Source of the DNA: Ornithinimicrobium cryptoxanthini
GTDB lineage: Bacteria; Actinomycetota; Actinomycetes; Actinomycetales; Dermatophilaceae
Reading direction: 5' to 3'
DNA: 64,000 nucleotides
Assembly: GCF_023923205.1 (NCBI RefSeq)
Contig: NZ_CP099490.1
Coordinates: 1-64,000, forward strand
This document shows positions 20,200 to 27,436 of this stretch, in pieces (position 1 is the first letter of the stretch; each line of letters begins with the position of its first letter). The notes below the pieces were generated by a model, which made no database searches, was not told the origin of the DNA, and worked only from the letters and a program-made list of their open reading frames with translations. Position numbers and translations under genes: made by a program.

Positions 20200-20801
20200 C
20201 GGTCACCGTCGTCCTGGCCGAGGACCAGCTCATGGTGCTCGGCGCCCTGAGCACCCTCCTGGCACTGGAAACCGACATCACCGTCGCGGGCACCGCCTCC
20301 GACGGCGAGGAAGCAGTCCGCCTGGTGGACGCGCTGCGTCCCGACGTCCTGCTGGCGGATATCGAGATGCCCGGGCTTACCGGCCTCGAGGTGGCCGCGG
20401 AGCTCCGCAGACGGGGCCTGCCGACCAAGGTGGTCATTTTGACGACGTTCGCCCGCAGCGGATACCTCCGCCGCGCGCTGGACGTCGGCGCTGCCGGCTA
20501 CCTGCTCAAGGACGCGCCCGCCAGCACCCTGGCCCAAGCCGTCCGCGACGTGCACGCCGGGGGCCGAGCCATCGACCCCCAGCTCGCCGCCGACGCCTGG
20601 GGTGAGTCGGACCCGCTCACCGCCCGGGAGCGCCAGGTCCTGCGGCTGGCCGGTGATGGGCTGGCCAACGGCGAGATCGCCGGGCAGCTGCACCTGTCCG
20701 AGGGCACGGTGCGCAACTACCTGTCCGAGGCGATGCACAAGCTCGGAGCCGCCAACCGGGTCGCGGCTGCCCGCCAGGCGCGGGACCGGGGATGGCTGTG
20801 A
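20196..20801 (+). CDS. NarL/DesR-type response regulator
   Basis: A 201-residue regulator. The receiver domain has phospho-acceptor Asp55 (LLADIEMPG) and the conserved KDAPA lysine. The C-terminal LuxR-type helix-turn-helix (about 140-200) contains LTARERQVLRLAGDGLANGE and LSEGTVRNYLSEAMHKL. It is translationally coupled to the kinase gene. It likely binds the CATGAC-N4-GTCATG palindrome at 17214-17229 and controls the exporter in the same operon. This is inference from the linkage and the site symmetry. Confidence 0.92.
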   Translation: MTVTVVLAEDQLMVLGALSTLLALETDITVAGTASDGEEAVRLVDALRPDVLLADIEMPGLTGLEVAAELRRRGLPTKVVILTTFARSGYLRRALDVGAAGYLLKDAPASTLAQAVRDVHAGGRAIDPQLAADAWGESDPLTARERQVLRLAGDGLANGEIAGQLHLSEGTVRNYLSEAMHKLGAANRVAAARQARDRGWL

Positions 20802-20807
20802 AGCGGC

Positions 20808-21383
20808 CTAGAGGAACCCGGTCGGGTCGAACTCCTCGATCGGGATGACCCGCAGACGGGGCAGCATCGAGGTGAACGCGTGCACGTCATACTCCAGGTC
20901 AAAGGGCTCGAGGCCCTGCTCGATCAGGGGTGTGAAGCCGTGGTTGCGGAACTCGGCGAAGGCGATCACGCCCACGCGGCGCTCGGTGCCCAGCAGCGGC
21001 TCGAGGTCCTCCAGGAAGTCGCCGTCGTGGCTGACCAGCATGACGTCGCCGTCGCGCTCGGCCAGCGACTGCAGGGTGCGCTGGATCGCGATGTCGACGA
21101 TCTTCTCGTCGGGCGGTCCGGACAGCGGCACGGGGACATAGCCGATGGCCCGCAGCGCCTGGACGAACGACATCGGCATGCCGCTCGAGGCGTTGAGGAA
21201 GAACAGGCCGCGCGGCGAGCCACCCCACTTCTCGCGGGTGAAGGCCAGCAACCGGTCCCAGCGGGGCCGCTCCTGCGGCTCGGGCCGCCGGCCCAGGATG
21301 GAGGTGCCGAGGGTCGCGTCGATGTTCTCACCATCGACCAGCAGGTATGACGTGGGCTGGGTGTTGTCGTCCACCGCGGCCAC
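20808..21383 (-). CDS. NYN-domain (PIN-like) putative ribonuclease
   Basis: A 191-residue NYN-domain protein. Acidic residues typical of the metal-dependent PIN-like fold are visible in YLLVDGENID (near the N terminus), DEKIVDIAIQ and VSHDGDFLEDLEPLL. Families with this domain include LabA/DUF88-type proteins and RNA-processing nucleases. It lies 18 bases after the esterase gene and on the same strand, so it may be the last gene of the acyltransferase/ATP-grasp/S51/esterase operon; a separate promoter cannot be excluded. The substrate is unknown. Confidence 0.82.
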   Translation of the reverse strand: MAAVDDNTQPTSYLLVDGENIDATLGTSILGRRPEPQERPRWDRLLAFTREKWGGSPRGLFFLNASSGMPMSFVQALRAIGYVPVPLSGPPDEKIVDIAIQRTLQSLAERDGDVMLVSHDGDFLEDLEPLLGTERRVGVIAFAEFRNHGFTPLIEQGLEPFDLEYDVHAFTSMLPRLRVIPIEEFDPTGFL

Positions 21384-21401
21384 CTTCTTTCTTAGGAGGA
21401 A

Positions 21402-22586
21402 CTATTCATAGACAAACTTCTGCGGCCCGGGATAGATCCAGGACAGGCCGTCGCGCAGGCGGTCGCGCCAGTTCTCCCAGGAGTGCCCGTCCCGCGCCTC
21501 GACATAGCGGACGCTACTCCCCGTCGACTCCCACACGGGGACCATCGAGCGGTTGGGCACGATGAGCGGCTCATAGATGCCGCACGAGACGAAGAGCCGG
21601 TCGGCCACCTTGCGCGGGCGGGCGCGATAGCGGTTCATGAACTTCACGACCGGGTCGAACACCGGTCCGCCGCCGTGCTCGCTGCCGATGTCGGTGAAGA
21701 CGAACGACCCCGACTGCAGCAGCAGCGAGCCGAAGACGTCGGGGTTGCGGAAGGCAACCGACATGGACGCGACCGCACCGAAGCTGGCGCCCATCAGGGC
21801 CCGTCCCTCCGGCCGCCGCATCACCGGGTAGTGCTCCTCCAGGTGCGGGATGAGCTCGTGGATCAGGTGCCGGGCGTGCGGGGCATAGTTGGGGTACTCC
21901 CGGTTGCGGTCCCCCGGGTTGGTGAAGACCACGATCGTCTCGGCCATGTCCAGGCTGTGGATCAGGTTGTCGAGCACGATCTTCATCGAGGAGAAGTTGA
22001 GGTAGTCGTCACCGTCGTGCACGATCAGCAGGGGATAGATCGTGCTCGGGCGGAAGCGGGCCGGCAGATAGACGCGGCTGTGCGTCTCTCGCCGCAGAGC
22101 CTTGGAGTGCAGCACCAGGTCGTGCAGCTCCCCCGGACGGGCATCGGGGTCGAACTGGGTCCACTCCGGCGTCTGGTAGCCGATCGCCTGGCACACCGAC
22201 GAGGAGCCGACGGGGCTGTGGGCGACGAGCGGGTTGAGCGGGTCGTTGCCCTGCACCACCTGCTCGCCGTGGCGCACCTCCAGCTGATACTCCACCCGTG
22301 AGCCGTAGGGGAGCTCGATGACGCAGAACCAGAGGCTGGTGCCCTCGATGCGGTGCAGGGGCACCCGCTGGGGCTGGTTGACGATGCGGTGCAGCAGGTG
22401 CACCTCGTCGGCCTCGCCCCGGAAGAGGAAGGTGCAGTTGGCTCCCTCGACGATCGGCACGGCCCGGTCCTGCAGGAAGCCGTCGACGGACTCCTCGGAG
22501 CGGTGCTCCAGCGCCCGGAACGCGTTGATCGCCAGCTTGACCCTGGTCGTGTCCCGCATCGGCTGGGGCGGCAGCGAGATGCTCAT
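21402..22586 (-). CDS. Alpha/beta-hydrolase esterase with Fes-like N-terminal domain
   Basis: A 394-residue putative cytoplasmic esterase (no signal peptide). Residues ~45-125 look like the beta-sandwich domain of enterochelin-esterase-type proteins (FRGEADEVHLLHRI ... VEYQLEVRHG). Residues ~150-394 are the esterase-D-like alpha/beta hydrolase with the nucleophile elbow GASFG (Ser268) and a late DGHSW (His368), fitting a Ser-Asp-His triad. Start ATG 22586 overlaps the stop of the S51-like gene (ATGA), so the two are co-translated. Enzymes of this architecture split ester or amide bonds of siderophore-like or peptide-like substrates, but the substrate here is unknown. Context points to a small molecule made by the ATP-grasp enzyme. 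Confidence 0.85.
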   Translation of the reverse strand: MSISLPPQPMRDTTRVKLAINAFRALEHRSEESVDGFLQDRAVPIVEGANCTFLFRGEADEVHLLHRIVNQPQRVPLHRIEGTSLWFCVIELPYGSRVEYQLEVRHGEQVVQGNDPLNPLVAHSPVGSSSVCQAIGYQTPEWTQFDPDARPGELHDLVLHSKALRRETHSRVYLPARFRPSTIYPLLIVHDGDDYLNFSSMKIVLDNLIHSLDMAETIVVFTNPGDRNREYPNYAPHARHLIHELIPHLEEHYPVMRRPEGRALMGASFGAVASMSVAFRNPDVFGSLLLQSGSFVFTDIGSEHGGGPVFDPVVKFMNRYRARPRKVADRLFVSCGIYEPLIVPNRSMVPVWESTGSSVRYVEARDGHSWENWRDRLRDGLSWIYPGPQKFVYE

Positions 22587-23530
22587 CGCAGGTTCCCCCT
22601 CACGGTCGCGCGGCCGTCGATGCCGAGCACCGGGGCGGTGTCGGGCAAGCCTCCGTCGGGCAGTATGTCGACCCGGGCCCGTTCGTCGAGCAGCAGACAG
22701 TGTGCGGGGGCGAACCGCCGGGCGAGCACGCCCATGCGGCCTGCGTTGGACAGCTCGAGCCGCTCCCGGGCCGCCGGCAGCGCGACGGTCTCTCTGACGA
22801 GGCCGAGCCCCTGGGTGAACACCTCGCTGACCGAGGGTCCGTGGGCCGCCCGGTCGTGGAAGAGCACCACCTGGTCGGTCAGGGCCATCGCCCCCGCCCC
22901 CCAGGCGATGACCGGCACCTGCAGATGGGGGCCGATGTTGAACAGGTGCAGCGCCCCCACGAGGACCCCCACATGCCCACCGGGGATGAGGATCACCTCT
23001 GCGTCCGCGAGCTCCCTGCTGATCAGCTCGCGCAGCAGGGCCACGGCAGCCCGCTCGTGCGGTGGCCACCTGCTCCAGAACTCGGCGTGCACCTCGCTGA
23101 CCCGCTCCAGGTGGCGCGTGTCGATCTCGCGCATGATCTGCTCGGCGTCGGCCTGGGCCATCTCCTGGACATGCGCTGATCGGGGCGCCCGGTCAGCTAT
23201 GGCCCGCAGGGCAGCGACAACGTGGTCCAGCGCCACGACATACAGATCCTGCATCTCCTCCAGGACCAGCCGGCGCGCGCGGTCGGCTGCGGCGAACTCG
23301 GGGTCGGCCTCCCAGACCTCCTGCATCCGGTGCCAGAGCCGCAGGTTGACGGCGTTGCCCTCCGCGAACTGGACCAGCAACCCGTCCTCCGGCTCGCGCT
23401 CGCGCCAGCCGGCGTTGATGATGGCCGCCCGCGCACCCGTGAGCTGCAGGGATGCCAGCACGCCCTCGATCCGCGGCGTGCGCTGGGGTCCCAGGAGAGT
23501 GATCGAGGCCGGCTGGTCCTCAGCTGGCAT
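22583..23530 (-). CDS. Peptidase-S51 / type-1 glutamine-amidotransferase-like protein, nucleophile apparently lost
   Basis: A 315-residue protein of the S51/cyanophycinase-like fold. It has the N-terminal LLGPQ strand, a glycine turn LIPGGHVGVLVGALH (181-195), a strand-turn VPVIAWGAGAMAL (205-217) and a GLGLV segment (241-245). In active family members the strand-turn holds the nucleophile in a W-S-A-G-A type motif. Here it reads W210-G211-A-G-A, so the serine is replaced by glycine, which suggests a non-catalytic or altered protein. Residues ~75-160 are a helical insert. It overlaps the ATP-grasp gene by 11 bases and the esterase gene by 4. Confidence 0.72.
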   Translation of the reverse strand: MPAEDQPASITLLGPQRTPRIEGVLASLQLTGARAAIINAGWREREPEDGLLVQFAEGNAVNLRLWHRMQEVWEADPEFAAADRARRLVLEEMQDLYVVALDHVVAALRAIADRAPRSAHVQEMAQADAEQIMREIDTRHLERVSEVHAEFWSRWPPHERAAVALLRELISRELADAEVILIPGGHVGVLVGALHLFNIGPHLQVPVIAWGAGAMALTDQVVLFHDRAAHGPSVSEVFTQGLGLVRETVALPAARERLELSNAGRMGVLARRFAPAHCLLLDERARVDILPDGGLPDTAPVLGIDGRATVRGNLR

Positions 23531-24740
23531 GGACCTGCACAGCCTGGCCCACGTTGTCCATCATGGAGCGCAGCACGTCGTAGTCGGGGTGCCGCATCCG
23601 GATGTAGGCGTTGGCCATGTAGCCCGCCTCGATGGGCTGGGTGGGGGTGCCGGCGCCGGGCAGGTGCGCGTCGATGATCCACCGCCCGAGCCGGTTCTCG
23701 ACATCCTCCAGGCCGCTGTAGCCGGTGATGACGCCGTCGCGGTCCGGGCGCAGGGCGATGATGCCGGCCGAGTGGCTGCGCGTGGGCCGCGTCCGCACCT
23801 CGCCGTGCACGATGGCGTCGGCCCAGGCGCGATAGGTGTCCAGGTCGTTGCCGGCGGAGTAGAGGTCGTAGCAGCCGACACCGGGCGGTCGGGCGCCGAT
23901 CTCGCTGAACTTCAGGCCCTTGGGGCCGTGGAACCACTCCATGTGGGTCGCGGAGGTCCCGATGCCGAGGGCGGTGATGACCTTCTGGCCCAGCTCGCGG
24001 ATCTCGTCGTAGAGCCCGCCCCCGTCGATCCGGTTGGTGGAGATGTAGACCGGTGAGATCCAACGGGTGCGCATCGCCTCCAGCACACCGGGGAAGTAGT
24101 GGCAGGCGAAGTCCACCTGCGGGCGCCCGTCGACGCAGATCGTGTCATAGAAGCCCTCGTGCCCCTCGATGAACTCCTCGACCGCGATCGAGGTCGTGCC
24201 GGGGCCAAACGTGGCCAGTGCCGCCTCGAGCTGACTGTCGTCCTCGACCTTGCTGGTGCCGGCCGCCCCCGCGCCGTCGCGAGGCTTGAGGATCAGCGGG
24301 TAGCCGACGCGCTCGGCAAACTCGCGCACCTCCGCCAGGCTGGAGGCAGCCGTCGAGGCCGCGGTGGGCACCCCGACCTGGCGCAGCGCCTCCTTCATCG
24401 AGGGCTTGTCGCGGCAGAGCCAGGTGGTGTGCACGGAGGTGCCGGGGATGCCAGTCGCCTCACGGACCTGAGCGGCCGGCATGGTGTGCGACTCGATGGT
24501 CGACTCCAGTGCGTCCACCCAGACCAGGCCCTGCAGCTTGCGGACCACGTGGGTCATCGCGCCGACGTCGGTGACGGACCCGACCTGCTCGTAGTGCTGC
24601 ATCCACGACTTGAGCTCGTCGTCGAGGTAGTCCACCGGTGTCTCGCCCACTCCCAGCACGTTGGCGCCGGCCTCGGCCAGCGCCCGCACGAACTCGCGCT
24701 GGTTGCGAGGGAAGTGCGGCTCGACGAAGACGATGTTCAC
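23520..24740 (-). CDS. ATP-grasp ligase (carboxylate-amine ligase-like)
   Basis: A 406-residue ATP-grasp enzyme of the class that joins a carboxylate to an amine through an acyl-phosphate. The pre-ATP-grasp Rossmann half starts MNIVFVEPHFPRNQREFVRALAEAG. The ATP-binding lysine is in YPLILKPRDGAGAAGTSKV. The metal-binding end reads LKFSEIGARPPG, where many members have E-I-N-x-R. GTG 24740 gives a clean Rossmann start; GTG 24758 adds six residues. No clear RBS precedes either. It is the first gene of a trio overlapping by 11 and 4 bases, and lies 75 bases after the acyltransferase-SGNH gene. Product unknown: a peptide or amide is the family expectation. Confidence 0.85.
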   Translation of the reverse strand: MNIVFVEPHFPRNQREFVRALAEAGANVLGVGETPVDYLDDELKSWMQHYEQVGSVTDVGAMTHVVRKLQGLVWVDALESTIESHTMPAAQVREATGIPGTSVHTTWLCRDKPSMKEALRQVGVPTAASTAASSLAEVREFAERVGYPLILKPRDGAGAAGTSKVEDDSQLEAALATFGPGTTSIAVEEFIEGHEGFYDTICVDGRPQVDFACHYFPGVLEAMRTRWISPVYISTNRIDGGGLYDEIRELGQKVITALGIGTSATHMEWFHGPKGLKFSEIGARPPGVGCYDLYSAGNDLDTYRAWADAIVHGEVRTRPTRSHSAGIIALRPDRDGVITGYSGLEDVENRLGRWIIDAHLPGAGTPTQPIEAGYMANAYIRMRHPDYDVLRSMMDNVGQAVQVHAS

Positions 24741-24815
24741 GAGACGAGCCTGCCACACAACAGGCCCACGCGGCAGTATGCCGAGGGTCGGGTCCCGGTG
24801 TTCAGGTGCCGGTGG

Positions 24816-27131
24816 TCAGCCGCCGGTGCGCGCCAGCTCGTCGAAGGCCCTGGCGACGACGGCGGCATAGACGTGCATGCCCTCGATGTCGGGGTGCACC
24901 CGGTCGGACTGCAGCACGCCCGGCTGCTCAGCGATGGTGGCCTGCCAGTCGCCGACGACTGCGTTGGGGTAGTCAGCGACAACCTTCTCGATGGTCTCGT
25001 TGGAGTCGGGGATGAAGGTGCTCGAGCCGTAGAGGTTCATCACCACGACCTGGCGGTCCGGGCCGAGGGTGTCGAGGAAGGTGCGCAGCGCCTCCCCGTC
25101 GACGCCGGCGTTGGTGCCGAAGTGGACGATGACGTTGTCCCGGACCTCGCCCTGGGCCAGCGCGGAGGCCAGCACCGGGTTGGCGTCCTTCCACTGCCGG
25201 TTGGACTTGGCCGCGAAGTTCATCTCGGGGAAGCGCCATTTCAGGCCGTCGGCGCTGGTCACGACCAGGGAGTCGCCGATCGCGGTGAGCCGCCCGCTGT
25301 CGGGGACCAGCAGTCCCTCGTCGTCCTCGTGCCAGCCGTCGGGGATCGCGCCGGGCGCGTGGGGTGCGTCGGCCTCGGGCTGCCCGCCCGCCTCGTGCCC
25401 GTCCTGGTCAGCGTCCTTGCTGTCGCTGTCGGCCTGCTCCTGCGCGGCGGCCGTCCCGGCGTCGACCAGTCCGCCCATGGCCTGGGCGAAACCGTCGGCG
25501 GCCGAGTCACCCGTGACCTCGCCCGCCGCGCCGGCCTCCCCCGCGGTGTCCCCGTCCGTCTGGGCTCCGTCGGTGGTCTGGCCGTCGGTGGTGTCTCCGT
25601 CTGCTGCCGCTGGCGCGGCCTGGGGTGTCGGCATCCCCAGCGAGACCCCGCCGAGCAGGCCCGCGCGGGCACTGACGTCCGGCGCGGATCCGTTGAGCTG
25701 GGCCTCGGCGGTCTCGATGGCCTGCTGCGTCTGCGACTTCTCGGGGGCGGTGGCGATCGCCACCGCCGCGAGCAGGAGCAGTGTCGCCGTGGACCCGGCC
25801 ACGACGCGGGAGGTGAGCGTGCCGGCGCCGACCATTCGCTGGCGCACCGCGCCGAAGGAGGCGCGGAAGCCGTCGCGCCGCACGGGCGTCTCGATGAACC
25901 GGAAGGAGAGCTCGCTGAGCACCAGGGTCAGGACCAGCGCCCCGGTGAGGGTGAGCGCCCCGCGCACGGTGCCCTCGGCATACGGGAAGAGGGTCGCGAC
26001 GATCATCAGCACGGCCCAGTGCCACAGGTAGATGCCATAGGACCGCTCGCCGATCCACCGCAGCGGTGCCAGCGACATCATCGTCCGCCAGGGGCTGCCT
26101 GACTCCAGCAGCCCGGCGATGAGCACGACCGTGGCCAGGCAGGCCAGCAGGAGGCCGCCGCGGAAGGTCCAGGGGTTGCCCTCGCTGAGCAGGGCCATCA
26201 GCCCGACCAGGACCAGCAGGGCCACCCCGACGGCCGGCATGCGCCAACGCCTCCAGGCGGCCGTGCGCAGGCCGGCCCGGTGCGGGGCGGCCCAGGCGAA
26301 GGCGAGCGCCACGCCGAGCATCAGCCCGAACAGGTGGGTGTCGGTGCCGTAGTAGATGCGCGTCGAGTCCTCGTCGGGCGAGAACAGCACAGCCATGGCC
26401 ATCGCGGAGGCGAGGGCGAGCGCCAGGACGAAGCCGATGCGCTGCTTCGCAGTGCGGGTGACCGCCAGCAGGACCACCAGCCCGATCGGCCAGAGGAGAT
26501 AGAACTGCTCCTCGACGGCGAGCGACCAGAAGTTGATGAAGAGCAGTGGCGAGGTGCTGTGGAAATAGCTGGCGCCAGCTGCCACCTCGAGCCAGTTGGT
26601 GCTGAAGGTCATCGCGCCGAGCGCCTGGCGGCCGATGTTGACCAGCAGGTCGCCGCCGACGAGTCTGGCTGCGGCCACGCTGAGGACCACCACCGTGACG
26701 AGGGCGGGCAGGAGGCGGCGCGCGCGCCGCAACCAGAACTGCGGCAGGTCGATGCGACCCTGTCGGCTGATCTCGCGCAGCAGCAGGGTCGTGATCAGAA
26801 AGCCGGAGAGCACAAAGAAGACGTCGACGCCGATGAAGCCGGCCGGCAGCGTGTTGGGAGTGAAGTGGAAGACCAGGACGCCGATGATGGCGATGGCCCG
26901 CAGGCCGTCCAGACCGTGGATGTGTCCCGGTCGCGGGTCGACGTCCGTGGGACCGCGCCCCCGCCGACGCTGCTCAGAGACGGTCGTGGTGGGCGCGATC
27001 ACGGGGCGTTCGAGGAGGGCGGTGTCGGCGGAGGAGCTGCGCGACGCCGGGCTGGAGCGAGCCTGCGTGGCTCGCGGGTCGTGGGCAGGCGTGGAGGATC
27101 GCCGACGTGACTCCTCGGCCTGAGCGGACAC
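24816..27131 (-). CDS. Acyltransferase-3 membrane protein with C-terminal SGNH domain (OatA-like)
   Basis: A 771-residue fusion. Residues ~60-430 are the acyltransferase-3 membrane domain: the first conserved motif HIHGLDGLRAIAIIGVLVFHF, then VFFVLSGFLITTLLL and about ten transmembrane segments. A long Gly/Ala/Asp/Thr linker (~470-600) follows. The C-terminal SGNH hydrolase-like domain has the Ser block AIGDSLVV, HFGTNAG and the catalytic pair in DRVHPDIEG. Such proteins move acyl groups across the membrane onto peptidoglycan or surface sugars. The GTG at 27131 is preferred to GTG 27164 because GGGGAGGAGG lies just upstream of it. It may head the operon containing the ATP-grasp trio. Confidence 0.88.
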   Translation of the reverse strand: MSAQAEESRRRSSTPAHDPRATQARSSPASRSSSADTALLERPVIAPTTTVSEQRRRGRGPTDVDPRPGHIHGLDGLRAIAIIGVLVFHFTPNTLPAGFIGVDVFFVLSGFLITTLLLREISRQGRIDLPQFWLRRARRLLPALVTVVVLSVAAARLVGGDLLVNIGRQALGAMTFSTNWLEVAAGASYFHSTSPLLFINFWSLAVEEQFYLLWPIGLVVLLAVTRTAKQRIGFVLALALASAMAMAVLFSPDEDSTRIYYGTDTHLFGLMLGVALAFAWAAPHRAGLRTAAWRRWRMPAVGVALLVLVGLMALLSEGNPWTFRGGLLLACLATVVLIAGLLESGSPWRTMMSLAPLRWIGERSYGIYLWHWAVLMIVATLFPYAEGTVRGALTLTGALVLTLVLSELSFRFIETPVRRDGFRASFGAVRQRMVGAGTLTSRVVAGSTATLLLLAAVAIATAPEKSQTQQAIETAEAQLNGSAPDVSARAGLLGGVSLGMPTPQAAPAAADGDTTDGQTTDGAQTDGDTAGEAGAAGEVTGDSAADGFAQAMGGLVDAGTAAAQEQADSDSKDADQDGHEAGGQPEADAPHAPGAIPDGWHEDDEGLLVPDSGRLTAIGDSLVVTSADGLKWRFPEMNFAAKSNRQWKDANPVLASALAQGEVRDNVIVHFGTNAGVDGEALRTFLDTLGPDRQVVVMNLYGSSTFIPDSNETIEKVVADYPNAVVGDWQATIAEQPGVLQSDRVHPDIEGMHVYAAVVARAFDELARTGG

Positions 27132-27290
27132 GGAACCTCCTCCCCGCAGCGCGACACCTGGCACTCAGGTTAGGGCGACCGCACGGGTTGAGTGCCGACG
27201 CCACGCGGACGAAGACCTGAATCTTCTGTGACTCCTGGTGCACGTGTGGCTCACGCTGTGCTCCTCCACGGTGTGCCACAGCGGTCTGCG

Positions 27291-27358
27291 ACGCCCGCAC
27301 ACCACAGACGCCCGCACACCACAGACGCCCGCACACCACAGACACCCGCACACCACAG
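27291..27358. repeat. Four tandem copies of a 17-bp unit
   Basis: The unit ACGCCCGCACACCACAG occurs at 27291-27307, 27308-27324 and 27325-27341, then once more with one change at 27342-27358. It lies in the 305-base gap between the acyltransferase-SGNH gene and the DUF5324-like gene, directly next to the hairpin at 27359-27393. The remainder of the gap (27132-27290 and 27394-27436) shows no gene or clear signal. Confidence 0.9.
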
Positions 27359-27393
27359 TGGGCGCGCGCCACACTCTCTGTGACGCGCGCCCA
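27359..27393 (-). terminator. Long GC hairpin, probable terminator of the DUF5324-like gene
   Basis: Fifteen-base arms TGGGCGCGCGCCACA (27359-27373) and TGTGACGCGCGCCCA (27379-27393) pair with one mismatch around a five-base loop. It lies 43 bases past the stop of the - strand gene at 27437. Confidence 0.7.
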
Positions 27394-27436
27394 TCGTGGA
27401 TGGTTGGTGCCCGAGGGCACCGCGGGGTTTAGTGGG

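Noticed and set aside
24099..26102. 667-codon open frame on the + strand opposite the ATP-grasp and acyltransferase genes
   Set aside because: Spans two real genes of the other strand; composition is that of a reverse-frame shadow.
27291..27358. Possible CRISPR array
   Set aside because: Units are contiguous without spacers and no cas gene is present; it is a simple tandem repeat. The same applies to 48381-48470.
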